Shown here piece by piece: positions 1-12,359 of a stretch of DNA of 64,000 nucleotides (positions are counted from its first letter, which is position 1; the number at the start of each line of letters is the position of its first letter). The translations under genes and the position numbers were made by a program. Origin of the DNA: Pseudopyrenochaeta lycopersici. Its lineage: Eukaryota; Ascomycota; Dothideomycetes; Pleosporales; Pseudopyrenochaetaceae. The notes under the pieces are model-generated. The model did not search any database. It saw only the letters and a list, made by a program, of their open reading frames with translations, and was not told the origin of the DNA. The stretch lies in NCBI GenBank assembly GCA_003313425.1, contig NHZP01000004.1, positions 310,001 to 374,000 of the forward strand, written 5' to 3'.

Positions 1-3000
1 TAACTTCTATAGACGCTTTATCTTAAACTTCTCTTAACTAGTAGAGCCTCTTATATAGCTAATAAGAAAAGAAGAGAAATTCTTATAAGATATAAAATAA
101 GAGTAGAGTTTTTAAGCTCTTAAGAATATATTCTTAGTAGATAAAGTTTTTACTACTTTCTTACTTAAATAATAGATAATAGTAGAATATAACTCTTTAG
201 GCTTTACTATAGGTAGAGTACTATTATAAGAAGATAAGTAAGGAACCCTTTATATAGTAGCTTACCTCTTAAAGAAATTTCTAGCGTATAAGAGTAACTA
301 CCTAATTTATAATAAGGAGTTACTAGTAGTTATTATATACCTAAATAAATAGGACGCAGAACTTTATAGCGTATAAGAATTTAAAGTAATTACTAACTAT
401 AAGAACCTAGAGTACTTTATAAAGAAGTAACAGATAATAGAATAATATATATAATAGTTAGTCTACCTATTATAGTTTAATAATATAAAGCTGTAGTACT
501 CTCTAGGGAAGGAGAACACCTAAGCGGACGTACTATCTAGAAGAGACTAGGACCTACTATAAGGAACCGATAATAGCTACCTAGTAAGTAGAGAGTTTAT
601 TATATTAGTACTAGCCTAATAGTAAGATATAATAGTTATAAAGGTTATATAAACTCCTACGTTAACCCTTAATAGCTTAATTATAGCTAAGTCCCTACTA
701 AAAGCTCTAATCTTTAAGGACTTAATTACTAAATACTAGGACTAAGCTATATAAGATAACTTAACCTATTAGGAAGTCTAAAACGCTATAAAGCTACTAC
801 CTAGTATAATAAAGAAACTTACTATATTACTAGGAGATTATATAATTAACTTAGAGAGAAAGCTCTAATAGAGATCTAGGATCTAGGTGCCTAAAAATAA
901 ACCCCTTTATATAGGAATTATCTAGTGAGTATATCTAGCTGTGTAAATAGGTTACCTAGGAAGAGAAGAAACGTACTGCACGCTAGCTAGTACCTAGTAC
1001 TAGCTAGGTATAAGTAAAAACGTCTGCTAATTTATATAGAATTACAGCTTATATAGATAAAGTACCTTATAGAGAGATAGTAAGTATAGATACCTACGCC
1101 TGTTACTAGTACCTAGTCGTACGTAGTAAGACTTAATAGTTAACTTTATTACTAGTCTACTACTATTATCTAGCTATACTAACTTAATAGTAGTTAAAGA
1201 CTACCTAAGTAAAGGCGTAATACTAATCCTACTTAAGATAATTAAAGTAGATAATATAGCCTAGGTATTTATATAAGAAGTCTTCTACTACTATAGGCTC
1301 CTTAGGTCTATTATATTAGATAAGAGTACGTAATTTATAAGTAAACTATAGGAAAAAATCTATAAACTCTTAAGAGTATAGAGGAACCTGTTAATAGCCT
1401 ACTACCTATAAATAGATAGTACTATAGAACGCGCAAATAGTAATATTAAAGTAGCTAGATAAATCTTTTATAACTATAACTAGAATAACTAAGTAACACT
1501 ATACCTAATCCTTAAGCTAATACTAAACACTTATATAAACTCCTCTATAAGCGTTACTCCTTTCTTCTTTCTATATAGCTATCTAAACTCGCCCTTCCTA
1601 GAGCTACCTAAGAAATTAGCTAGCAGTAACCTACTTAATAGAGTAACACTCTCTAGTAAATAAGTAGAAAGTATTATATAAACGCTAAAATAAGCTACTA
1701 ACTAGGCTATCTTAGCTATAATACACGCTTAATAATAATAAGAAGTACAGGTAAATAAGATACGTCGCCTAGCTCCTAAGTATAAGGTTAGAGACTAGGT
1801 ATAGTTAGACCTTAGGCACGTATAAACTATACGCAGAAGTAAGAAACTTAACTAGAAAAGTAAGAAGTACTAAGTTACCTGCGTATAAGACCCCTATTAG
1901 GTTAAGCTTTATATACTATAGAGAACTAAATTATACTATATAAAGAAGCTAAGACTAGCTGCTAAAGACCTCTTCCTATTATAATAAACTAACAACTTAA
2001 ACTCCGCTGCTATTATTATATAAGATAATAACTTATAAGAAGACTACCTTACATAGGTAATTAAAAATATCTAAGATAAGCGCTTATAAAATTAATATAA
2101 CAAGTTCTATATAAAATAAGAGGGGTACTATAACCTAACTTAGGAGCTAGAAGAGAATCTTATTACTATAGAAGCCTATAAGAAATAGAGGACTTATATA
2201 TAGCCTATATAGCTACTATCTAAGAAACTACTAAAAGGTTAGAGAAATAAGCTAGTATAAGCTAACTAACCCTGTACGAAGCTCTCTAACCTAAGATATC
2301 TAAGAAACGTTTATCCTCCTTAAGCTTAGTAAGAACTTAACTCTAACTTTAACTACGCTAAAGAATAGAGACTCTATTAGAAGGTAAGAGAGGTAGAGCA
2401 CGCCTAGCTATATAAAATATACTATAATCCTACTACACGTAATTAGAGTAAGCCTTACTCTACTTACTAGTAATAGAGATATACTTAGTAAAAGCTATAA
2501 ATATATAATACTCTTATATAGCTTTAGTATAGTTATTAGAATAGAAGTTAGAGTTAAGGGAACTATAGCTATAGATAAGGTAGGCTTTAAGGTAAGATTA
2601 ATAACTAGAGAGGAGTTACTAAGTATTAATTATATAATAAGTAATAATAAGAGAGAAATTATTAAAACTATAGCCCTACTAAGTATTATATAGAGATTAA
2701 TTAATAAGATAAAGGAAGAACTTAGTAACGTAAACTAGCTTAAGCTAAATAATATTAAAAATAGAAAAGTAAAAAGAAATAAGATATATAGAAGTAGTTA
2801 TAAAGAGATAGTAAAACCTATCTATAACTAGAGTATCTAAGATATACTAGATTACGTAGTTAGTAGAGAAAAGAGATATATTACCTTAAGTAGTAGGAAT
2901 AATAATACTAGTAAGTTAAGTTTAGTTAGGAGCTATTTAAGTAAGCTAAGCGTAAGTAACTTAAGTAATATTAGCCTTAGCAGCTGCGTGCGTAGATATA

Positions 3001-3670
3001 ATATTACTAGTAGTTATATAAGTAAGATAGTTTCTACTACTACTATAACTACTAGGACCTTATACCTTATAATTAAGCTAACTAGCTAAGGGAGCTACTT
3101 TAGGAGGTATATTAGTAATATAGGAAGATAAGTTATACGTAAGTAAGTTAAAGTTAAGTAGTAAAAGAGGAAGAAAGAGTTAGAGGAAAAGCTCTCTATA
3201 TACGCACGAGCGAGTAAATAACTAACTTCTCCTCTACTTTATATCATTAGGTAATAATAATAAGTAAAAGAGGAAAATTACCTGTAAATAAATAAGAAAA
3301 AGAATACATAATATCTCTACTTTTATAGTATAATAATATAATACTACCTATATAAGTATAAAGTTAAGGTTAAACTACGTATAAAGAAGTAATATAGTTA
3401 TTTAAAGAGGAGGAGGGTATTATAATAAGCTGCGCCCTTTAAGTAGGAAAGGCTTTGCTACTATTATATAAGGAAAGGACTCTTTAATTTCCTCTACCTC
3501 CTTTTCTTATTAGCTTATATAAGTTAGCAGCTAGAGGAGCACGTTCCTCTTTACTCGTACGAACATATATATATATCCTCTAAAGATACCTGTAACCTCT
3601 TCTCTATCTTTCTCCTTCTGTAGTATAGGACAAATGCACACTCGCTAGTTAGGCCTCTTCGCCCATAACA
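1..3670 (+). mobile_element. RIP-degraded Ty3/gypsy chromovirus, 3' half (5' end outside window)
   Basis: Read through its stop codons, the plus strand keeps the order of gypsy pol domains. An RNase H end lies at about 390-560, with a tract reading NLEYF and a degenerate GKENT-ADVLSRRDQD. An integrase region follows to about 1650, including SVTPFF and a proline-containing tract typical of the integrase C-terminal side. A GPY/SH3-like part lies at about 1750-1970, ending AAKDLF, and a chromodomain at about 2010-2200 reads YNLTQELEENL. TAG and TAA replace expected Gln and Trp codons throughout, the signature of RIP. A purine-rich stretch (aagaggaggaggg, ending at 3417) serves as the polypurine tract just before the 3' LTR. 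About 1.2 kb between chromodomain and LTR shows no family I recognise. The element cannot be active. Confidence 0.85.
3418..3670 (+). repeat. 3' LTR of the left-edge gypsy element
   Basis: This 253-base unit follows a polypurine tract and ends in ATAACA. Its first bases (tattataa) match a RIP-mutated TGTTATAA, giving the expected short inverted ends. A second copy lies at 48720-48969, collinear over its whole length, which confirms that it is a dispersed LTR. The copy still holds some CA and TG steps, unlike the pol interior. Confidence 0.82.
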
Positions 3671-4361
<691 letters not shown>

Positions 4362-5679
4362 ACTACTATATTATATTAATTATAAAAAATATATAACTAA
4401 TTTAAGTAAGTATTTAGCTTATAAAGAACTTATATTTATTAGTAATAGCGCGCCTAAAGTAGGCTATAAAAAGAACTTATAAAAGTATAAGTACTATAAT
4501 TACTATAAATATAATAGTTATAGCGCTTATAGTTAAGTTATTATAGTCCTTTTTCTACTTAGTAATATTTTATATATAGCGTAAATATATTATAACTATT
4601 ATATTATAATTTATATACTTATTACTATTAATTTATATATATAGTTTAGTACTATAAAAGTATAACTTCTTAATATATTTTAGATTAGAGTAATAGACTG
4701 TAGTATTAAGTAATTTATATATATTTTATATATAATTTAATAGTATTATTATAATAAAGTAAAGAAGTAGTATAATATTATAATAATACTAAAAAACTTT
4801 ACTAGTATAAAGTAGATTTATACTTTATTACTAAAGAATAAAAGTTTTTATTACTTTAACTTTTTTTTAGAGGTAGAAGTATAATATAGTATACTTATAA
4901 TATATAATAATAATATATATAAAGTATATTAAAAATAAATAATTAAAATATATATAAAGCGTATTAAAAATATATAATTAAAATATATATATATAGATAC
5001 TCTTTTTTTACTTTCTTATATAGTTTTAAGTTTTTATTAAAGCTATTAATACTATTAAGATACTAACTAAAAATAAAAGCTTTATAATAAAGTATTATAA
5101 ATTTAGATTTTAGTATTATAGTATTATTATACTAAGCTTTTTTAAAGGCTAGCGCGTAATATAAAAGACTTACTTAAAACTTATACTAACTATATAGAGT
5201 ATAAATAATAAGTATTATTCTTTCTTATAGCTAAGTTATAGTAATATAGAACTATCTCTTTACTATTATCTATAGTATAAAGTAAGTACTATTACCTAAA
5301 TCTATACGTTATATATAGTAATTTATCTATTTTATAAGATAACTCTAGTAAGTACTTATAACTAAACCTAAATCTATATGTATATAACCTTAGCTTTAAC
5401 CTAACCTAGAGTCTATGTAACCTAACCCTAACCTATACCTATAGTCTGTGCGACCTAACTCTAACTCTACCCTAACCTACTTATCTATAACCCTATACCT
5501 AACCTATGCCTATAGCGGGTACTTGTAACCTATTTATTACCCTACTAACATATTAAGAACATGTTAGAAAGATATTTATAAGAAGTTCTTAATATATTAA
5601 AGAAAGTTTAATTAAAAATTATAAACGCTTTAGTATAATTCTCTCTTATATATATATATATATATAAAGATAAAAAGAT
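4362..5679. other. AT-rich RIP-altered stretch with a CCTAAC-rich tract
   Basis: No gene is visible. The sequence is very AT-rich, with long TA runs, for example at 5650-5666. Between about 5375 and 5560 it becomes rich in CCTAAC and CCCTAACC words, resembling degenerate fungal telomere repeat (CCCTAA), but no perfect array is present. Confidence 0.6.
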
Positions 5680-5783
5680 AACCCTACTATTTAAAAGATA
5701 AACGTAATCCTACTATTTAAAAGATAGCCGTAATCCTACTATTTAAAAGATAACCGTAATCCTACTATTTGAAAGATAATCTG
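5680..5783. repeat. 26-bp tandem repeat, 4 copies, at the AT-rich/gene-rich boundary
   Basis: There are four head-to-tail copies of a 26-base unit whose core is aatcctactatttaaaaga. They start at 5680, 5706, 5732 and 5758, and the last is more diverged. The array ends exactly where composition changes from RIP-like to balanced. Confidence 0.93.
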
Positions 5784-5850
5784 ACTAGTACACTTGGACC
5801 ACCTAAAAATTTTCAGCTGTGCCAAGCTTTAGCCTGGTGGGGTTAACTGT

Positions 5851-6108
5851 ATGCACAAGCAAGTATCCCTCGATACTCTTGCTACACATAGACATTACCA
5901 AGGCCGCGGGGCAGGCACACTGCTCGTGAAATCGGGCATCGAGCGCGCGAGGAAGGAGCACCTTAATACTACATTGATTGCTAAGCCCACGGCTGAAACC
6001 TTTTATTCACGTCTTGGGTTTACATCCATTGCTAATTTCAGCATTGAATCCCTGGATGGAGATCAGAGTTTCCGTTTTAATGTTACGGCTTTGCCATTTG
6101 ATAGATAA
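5851..6108 (+). pseudogene. GNAT N-acetyltransferase C-terminal fragment
   Basis: The 85-residue frame shows the GNAT acetyl-CoA-binding motif A, RHYQGRGAGTLLV (Q/RxxGxG/A), followed by motif-B-like LIAKPTAETFYSRLGF. GNAT enzymes transfer acetyl from acetyl-CoA to amines; the substrate here is unknown. The N-terminal strands that precede motif A are missing, because an in-frame TAG (5830-5832) and then the repeat boundary lie upstream. It is probably the 3' remnant of a gene cut off by the adjacent repeat block. An unseen upstream exon joined at the cttTAG acceptor-like site is possible but less likely. Confidence 0.6.
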
Positions 6109-6445
6109 GAACGACTCCGCCGTGCATGTGGCGTTACAGATATGAGTCATGTCCTTCAACCATTTTGATTAGTTGTTGTTTTGATTTACTAAATCTTCGT
6201 GGCCTTGTTAGCAAATGGAGAGAATGTTTGAGGATATCTTTGGCACATCTCTTCCTTATCCGGTTAGTCGCTTGCCTAATACGGGGATCAGGAAGTGGGA
6301 GGTACACATTCGTAGAGACTGCGCACAAAATTCGGTACGTGAGACATTTAATAGCTTTGGTTAGATAATTACATGAGCACTAGAGGGTTCAGGCTCTCCA
6401 ATAAAACACTGGACGAAATGGCTAGATTAGGGAAAGCTTGTTACT
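6109..6445. other. Unassigned stretch between gene remnants
   Basis: Composition is balanced and short open frames occur on both strands (for example 6126-6368 plus), but none has a motif I recognise. The stretch probably belongs to decayed 5' parts of neighbouring remnants. Confidence 0.5.
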
Positions 6446-6957
6446 GATTTAGAACAGGTTTGGTGGGAAGATGTCTGCGAAGACGCTGGGACATTCAAAC
6501 AAGCCGCTGACAAAACTAGCTACGTTATTGAGGGCGGAGCCCGCAAGGCCGTGGACAAGATCTTCCAGTTTAATGGCCGTGTCACGGTGTCGATCAAGAA
6601 CTTCTACGCCGGGGACTACGGAAAGGTCATTCGTAGCTGTGGCGACTGTACCCGCCAACGGTGGGTCTAGCCACGTTGTCATTGAGGGCGTCACAGCGCG
6701 TGATGGTGGCGTGCTGTGTGGTATTAATTCGAATTATGGGGATAAGTGGACTGACTGGGAGTGGACGTGAGGTGTCTGGAAGGGCAGAATACTGATTCCA
6801 GACAGATATTTGCAAGGTTGTCAATTCGTGTCAGAGTGGGAACAAAAGCCGTGATCGGTACAAGGGTATTGTTCAGGGGAATGGAAGTTCAACGAAGCTT
6901 GGGAACGGGCCGGATGGTGTGAGTTGCACCGCGAGTGGGTATACTTCGTCTTGCTGA
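6446..6957 (+). pseudogene. Pectate lyase (PL3 family) pseudogene
   Basis: Three plus-strand frames together give the C-terminal two thirds of a fungal PL3 pectate lyase, a secreted enzyme that cleaves pectate by beta-elimination. Frame A (from 6446) reads [18 protein letters not shown] and [17 protein letters not shown] and ends in RSCGDC. Frame B (from about 6672) reads HVVIEGVTARDGGVL and GINSNYGD. Frame C (6802-6957) reads DICKVVNSCQSG and ends GPDGVSCTASGYTSSC before TGA. These blocks match the family order. The changes of frame at about 6650 and 6770-6802 do not look like introns of normal length, and the signal peptide and N-terminal strands are absent. I infer a dead, 5'-truncated gene. 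Confidence 0.8.
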
Positions 6958-7632
6958 GAGGCGGCCCTGTGCTGGATCGCGTGGAGGAAATACATCTATT
7001 CCCGCCTATTCATTGTCTAAGTTCAAGTTTCAATAGGGTGTCGTGTCGTTGGAGCCTACGTCAGCTATCTCCAAGAGTCCACTGTTATCGCGTTACTGAG
7101 TATGGATAACTTGTCAGTCAAAGTTCGTTGCCCAAACGACGACTGACACATCACCATCAAGTTGAATTTGCCTGAGTGCCAGAAGGTTGACAGTAGAAAC
7201 AGTAGAAAGGGCTATCTGCACTCAATCGCGTGAAAGGTCAGCAACGTGGTGTATCGTTACATCTCCCCTTGCCAATGAATACAATACGATGCGGCTACAG
7301 GTACGCTTCTAATAGTAAATGACACCATGAAGACACATGGCCATACCGACGAATCGCAGTACTGATATGTTTGGGCCAAGTTTTAAATCAGCGTCTTATG
7401 AATGTGAGCATCTTGATCAGTGTGCCTCCTATTTCAGTGACACTGAGATCCCTCTTTCAGTCATTCATCCCTTATTCCCTTCTGACCTGTACTGCGCGTT
7501 TATTGATTACAAGCCCTTTCATCATTAAGTATCTAAGCTGAAGTTGCCATTATGCTCTTCATAGTAGATCATATCTCTTCGTATTATAAATGGCCATGTT
7601 TCTTCATCGGGCGGCACAGAAATGTCCTTCAT
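6958..7632. other. Intergenic, no gene recognised
   Basis: Composition is balanced and small open frames of about 60 codons occur, none with a conserved motif. It separates the pectate lyase remnant from the 3' end of the minus-strand 2EXR-like gene. Confidence 0.5.
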
Positions 7633-8453
7633 CTATGAAACACGTACCTCCAGCTTAATCTGCTGCTGAAGATTTCGAAGAGGAGAGAAGGAAGATTCTT
7701 CTTCGTAAGCATGCACACGGGGGTCTTTGACATATCTGTGTATGTTAAATCTAACGTGAGCCAGACCTTTCATTTGAGAGATGCTATCCCACATTTCGTT
7801 CCAATAATCGATACGAAACGGCGGTATCCTAATTCTTAAATCTCGTTTAGTTTTAAGTGCAATGTACGAATACTGGAGATAAAGCTCTTGGATCAAATCT
7901 AAATATTGCCTGGACAGGAGCCGCGTGAAACACTAATACTCTGTAATCCCAGCGAGTCGGAACGTGTTGCTGGTGTATAAATAATCGATAGATTCCGCAT
8001 ACCTGTGAAATTGTTAGTTGTTGCTAGACGATACTCAGAAAACAGTATGACGTACGCTAATTTACAACAAATGGGGAAAGACAACAATCCTCGCGCTGCA
8101 TGGCACGTAAGCTCGAATGGTATCTTCTCTTTCTCTATTTCGTCTCCATTCATATCCTTATTCTCATTAGTGATCTGAATCAGGAATTCTTTTTTAGCTA
8201 AGATATCCGGATATATGAGCCTTCGAATTTCCAGAGGGAGCTTATGGAAGAAAGCCGACTTTAACTGGGGAGTCACGTCCGTTCTCCTCACCCCACAGCT
8301 ATGCTCTAATGATCGAGCAGCGGGCAGACGCGCATTCCAGGCCACAGTAGCTGTGGCTCGCCATTTCTCTCTTTTCTCGCGCCGTCTCACGAATTTGTTA
8401 CGAAAAGTACGGTGCCATAGATTGCTGAGTACGTCAACAGGATTGGAAGGCAT
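7633..8453 (-). CDS. 2EXR/DUF7730-like protein, possibly decayed
   Basis: The minus-strand frame from ATG at 8453 contains FFHKLPLEIRRLIYPDIL, the hallmark LPxEIRxxIY segment of the large dothideomycete 2EXR/DUF7730 group, whose function is unknown. A Cys/Leu-rich helix region (LLSFPICCKLAYVILFSEYRL) and RNLSIIY follow. A second frame (7633-7896) continues the family pattern with YWNEMWDSISQMKGLAHVRF and a typical basic C-terminus. An intron near 7900-8015 could join them: a good donor (cacagGTATGC) lies at about 8000. None of the acceptors I tried restores the frame, so a frameshift is equally likely. Treat the joined boundaries as uncertain. Confidence 0.5.
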
Positions 8454-9277
8454 GAGAAACCAAGCATGGGTAACTGTTCCAAGATGTTTAAGTAAATTAT
8501 GTAGTGAAATATTCAGTTTTCACTGAAGGAGTCAAGCCTTCAAAGGCGTGACGTGAAACTGTGCCGCAGCCCTGCGTAAAGGGGCATGTGATGGATTGGT
8601 TAGATACTGTGTGCGTTCACCAAATATGTGCCAATCATCAAATGCGCGGAAACCTGATCACGTGCCGATAGCACAACAACAATAAGTTTATACCTTTTGG
8701 CGATCAAATCCTGTGGCAGGAAATAGTTGATAAGCATAGTGATGTCCGCTCAACGTTGATGCGCAGGTACCGATGAGAAACACGCTCTTGAGAAGAGGTA
8801 TCAACCTCACAACGCAATCTGGAGTCGCAATAAGAGGCACAGCGTATAAAGTATAAAGATTGATTGACAGAAAGAAAGCTACCCTGTTTCCTAAGCTTCT
8901 GCATGCCGCCTTTTCCTTTACTTCACTCCTTCGTCAAGGAACTGCATCGTATTCATAGTAACAACATGGCTGCTCGCTGGCTGAGCCAGGCCAAATCCAT
9001 CGAAGACAACATAAATTCACAATAGCTGCTCAAGCAAGGCTCATTTTTGCCATTCTGTCGGCACTGGTATACGCTAGACCAACTTATTGGGTCGAATAGA
9101 GTCCTTGTGAATTCCTACTCTGTTCTATACATGATAATGTCTCCAAATACAATATAAATAATTTCCAAGCTTGACGCAGTTCAGTTGACCATGCCTATGA
9201 TTGAATTCATGAGAGCGAACGGGTTGTAGTGGTAAACAGAATCCTGCGTCCCTGCCTCCTCAATCCTCACAAAATAG
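8454..9277. other. Intergenic, no gene recognised
   Basis: Composition is balanced and no convincing coding frame is present. It may contain unrecognisable 5' parts of the following HET remnant. Confidence 0.5.
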
Positions 9278-10637
9278 ACCTATGGCTGGGATCACCATGA
9301 GACATCACTTCTACAATGGTTGACCACGAATGAGACGCTTGACAGCGAGTTTTCCAAGCTAAATTCAACCCTACCTTGGCCTCACCAAGGCGCTGCTGTA
9401 GTCAACTCAATGCAAGCAGATCGTGTCCAGGGTTTGACTCTTGTTCAAAAAGAGTACCATTTGAACATTTTAGTGTCCACGAGGTACGCTCAAGCGACTG
9501 AACCAAACGACAAGATATTTGGGGTGCTTGGTATGGCAGAGTCGAGGATAACCCCAAATTACTCGCCCACAGTTTCAATCAGAGAGATTTACCACGAAGC
9601 ATGCCTGACACAACTCCCCCGGGACACGTACGAGCTTTTGAGCTGTACTGACCATGATATATCCCTTCAGCCATCCTGGATCCCGGATTGGAGCATGCCT
9701 CGTGTGACCGAAGCGCTTGGGTGTTCGACAAAAGCGTGGACTTTGTATCACGCAGGCGGAGTGCATTAAGCTGGGTCACAGCACAAGGTGATCATAAGCA
9801 AAAACAGGAAGGAGATCACCCTGTGCGGTAAAATTTTTTAACAAAAGTTGTAATGATAGGCTGTGTAAGTCGTGATCCAACCTTAAACATCGACGGTCCG
9901 CGAACGGGGAACAGGGAGCTGGCATCGTACATATTGTTCGCACCGCGACCGAAGCGCAGACGTACCCTATGTCTGAAATTTCCATCTATGAAGCCTTTCT
10001 GCATACTCTTATGGCTGGATGCGATGGTTCTGGTGTTTGCCCACCCTCGCAAGATCACAGAGAGGTCTTCAGCCTCTTAGTTGACTCAACTACAGGCCAA
10101 ATGCCGTCCTTACCCGGTCAAAAGTACAATACTAGACGTCATAAAGGATTCTTCACTCTGAACAGCCTCAAATCAAGGGAACCAGCCAAGACTATGGAGG
10201 ACCTAAGAACAACACTCGGCACGGCACTGAAAATGCGTCGATTTGCCATTACTGGACGAGGATTCTTTGCGCTGGTACCATGAGGCACCCAGCAAGACGA
10301 CGACGTTGTTGTGTTTGACCGCGCGTGTGTTCCCTTCGTGGTGAGGAAACGACTCAACGATGCAGGCACGCTCATGGAATACGATTTGCTCGGAGAGGCA
10401 TATGTACAGGGAATTATGAAAGGTGAAGTAATACAGATGGAAAATTTAGAGTGGAGGATGTCACTCTTGTCTAGATATGGAGAAGTTAACGTGAAAGATG
10501 TATACCAACAGCGCTCATGGCACACTTGCGGACGGACCACAGGAAGGTTTTCCAAACGTGAATTTGAATGTGCTTTTCTCTCTTTCATAAACGTGACAGG
10601 TAGTCAATACTATTATACGTGGCCGAACCCAACTTAA
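9278..10637 (+). pseudogene. HET (heterokaryon incompatibility) protein pseudogene
   Basis: The first frame (9278-9769) carries TRYAQATEPNDKIFGVLGMA, the post-HET RxATDPRDKIYGLLGLA block, then PNYSPTVSIREIYHEA and PSWIPDWSMPR. Another frame (9969-10283) continues with ISIYEAFLHTLMAG, KMRRFAITGRGFFALVP. After one in-frame TGA (10281-10283) the same frame goes on with VVVFDRACVPFVVRK and LGEAYVQGIMKGE, the usual HET C-terminus. HET proteins act in non-self recognition and cell death on hyphal fusion. The N-terminal HET signature (ALSYxWG) is missing, the frame changes near 9770-9960, and there are at least two premature stops (9767-9769, 10281-10283). These features point to a pseudogene. Confidence 0.78.
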
Positions 10638-11178
10638 ATAATTTTGGACTAGCATCACTTTTTCTACGAGGTCATCAGCAATATGGACAAGTCGTGCAAA
10701 CCCGAATTTCGTCGAGCTCCAACTGGCCTGCAATCTAGCATCGGCTAAGCCATTGGCTAAACACAAGATCGCTTAAAGACAAAGAGAAAATTGGACACAT
10801 TTAGTAGATTGCTTAATATAACATGGCCACAACTACGAGAACACGGACGTTGGATCTCCGGCTCGAGCAAAGTATAGCCAGGCTGTTAGGGACAGCGACA
10901 AAGCTGTGAATTCAGTGGAACAGAATGCGGTTGGCTAGCACCATACAAATGCTCCGCTTTTTCTGGGTCGCAGATGAATAGTTTGGCTCTTCTGGGGAGT
11001 CTTGGTGTGGCATCGTAGAAGGGTCAGTTATTTGAAGGCCTTGGGGCTGGGTTCTGGGTCATGAGTTGGCTGGAAAATGACCCGGCAGACGTATTTATAA
11101 GTGTTGAAGCAAACACTTACAAACCCGCCATACAGAAAAGGAGCTCAAACTTGCTCAGAAGCTACGGAAAGGTACACG
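10638..11178. promoter_or_regulatory. Upstream region of the LPMO gene with TATA-like element
   Basis: No gene is seen. A TATA-like sequence, TATTTATAAG, at 11092-11101 lies 78 bases before the LPMO start codon, a spacing compatible with a core promoter plus a short 5' leader. The rest is unassigned. Confidence 0.4.
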
Positions 11179-11988
11179 ATGAAGTTTTCAAACAGCCTCG
11201 TTCTTGCTGCAGCGGCATCGTCTGCGTCGGCCCACACCATCTTTGTCTCCGTCAACGGTGGTGCAGTTGGCGACGGCGTTCGTGTTCCTTCATACGATGG
11301 TGTACGTCTAGTCTGACTTTCTCTTGCTCTGTGTGGTCGGCTAACTTCTGCCAGCCGATCCAAGACGTCACGTCTAATGACATAGTCTGCAACGGAGGAC
11401 CAAACCCCACCCAAAAGACCAACACTGTCATTACACTCGAAGCGGGATCAACGGCCACACTGACATGGCGCCACACGCTTACTTCAGGGCCGAGCGATGT
11501 TATCGATGCAAGCCACAAGGGACCGGTGATGGCCTATCTGAAGAAGGTTTCTGATGCCAAGACAGATACTGGCATCGGAAATGGGTGGTTCAAGGTAGGG
11601 AATTGGTTGTTAAAGGCTAGCAGAGAGGTGGTGGCTGATGACATGGCAACAGATTGCGGAAGATGCTTTCGACGGCACCAAATGGGGGGTCGACCGCCTC
11701 ATCTCTAACAAGGGCGTGCAGACTATCACGATCCCCAAATGCATTGCGCCTGGTCAGTACTTGCTCCGCGGCGAACTGATCGCGCTGCACGCTGCGTCAA
11801 GCTCGAAGGGGGCACAATTCTACATGGAATGCGCGCAGCTGAACATTATAAATGGAAGTGCAGCTAAGACGCCAGCGAGTGTGAGCTTGCCGGGTGCGTA
11901 CAGAGCGAATGATGCAGGCATCTTGTACAACCTGTACAACGGGCAGAAGACGTATACTGCACCAGGGCCGAGCGTGTTCAAGTGCTGA
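11179..11988 (+). CDS. AA9 lytic polysaccharide monooxygenase (GH61-type)
   Basis: This is a secreted copper enzyme that oxidatively cleaves cellulose or related glucans in plant cell walls. The model is exons 11179-11301, 11355-11594 and 11653-11988 (introns of 53 and 58 bases, GTACGT..CCAG and GTAGGG..ACAG), giving 232 residues. The signal peptide MKFSNSLVLAAAASSASA is followed directly by His19, which becomes His1 of the mature enzyme, the first ligand of the copper histidine brace. His95 (DASHKGPVMAYLKKV) supplies the second brace His. His167, Gln176 and Tyr178 (QFYMEC) match the second-sphere and axial residues. There is no C-terminal CBM1 or linker, so it is a single-domain AA9. A 15-bp minisatellite begins 12 bases after the stop codon. 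All key residues are present, so it is probably functional. Confidence 0.93.
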
Positions 11989-12000
11989 AGTGTACAAGCA

Positions 12001-12114
12001 GTTGGATGACAAGTAGTTGGATGACAAGTAGTTGGATGACAAGTAGTTGGATGACAAGTAGTTGGATGACAAGTAGTTGGATGACAAGTAGTTGGATGAC
12101 AAGTAGTTGGATGA
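12001..12114. repeat. 15-bp minisatellite in the LPMO 3' flank
   Basis: Seven perfect copies of gttggatgacaagta plus a partial eighth start at 12001 and repeat every 15 bases. They lie 12 bases after the LPMO stop, so they are probably inside its 3' UTR. The open frames across the array, in both directions, are simple repeat translations and not genes. Confidence 0.96.
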
Positions 12115-12359
12115 GATGTTTGGTTGTTTGGTATCTTAGTTTGGTGTTTGGTGAATGCAAGAAGGAAATTTGGAACATTCCAAGTCGGCTGAAACAAGAG
12201 CCAGGCATTCCATGTGCCAAAGCAGCCAATCAACGGCGGCCCGAGTATTTTTTTGTGACTTCGGCCTCCGATTGCTCGCCGACTTACCGACTTTGGTGAC
12301 TTGCAAAACATTTGGGCGGGACCTACAGCGATGCCGTGCTGGAGCAAGACAAATCCACA

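Noticed and set aside
12001..12114. CRISPR-like array
   Set aside because: The repeats are contiguous with no spacers and the genome is fungal.
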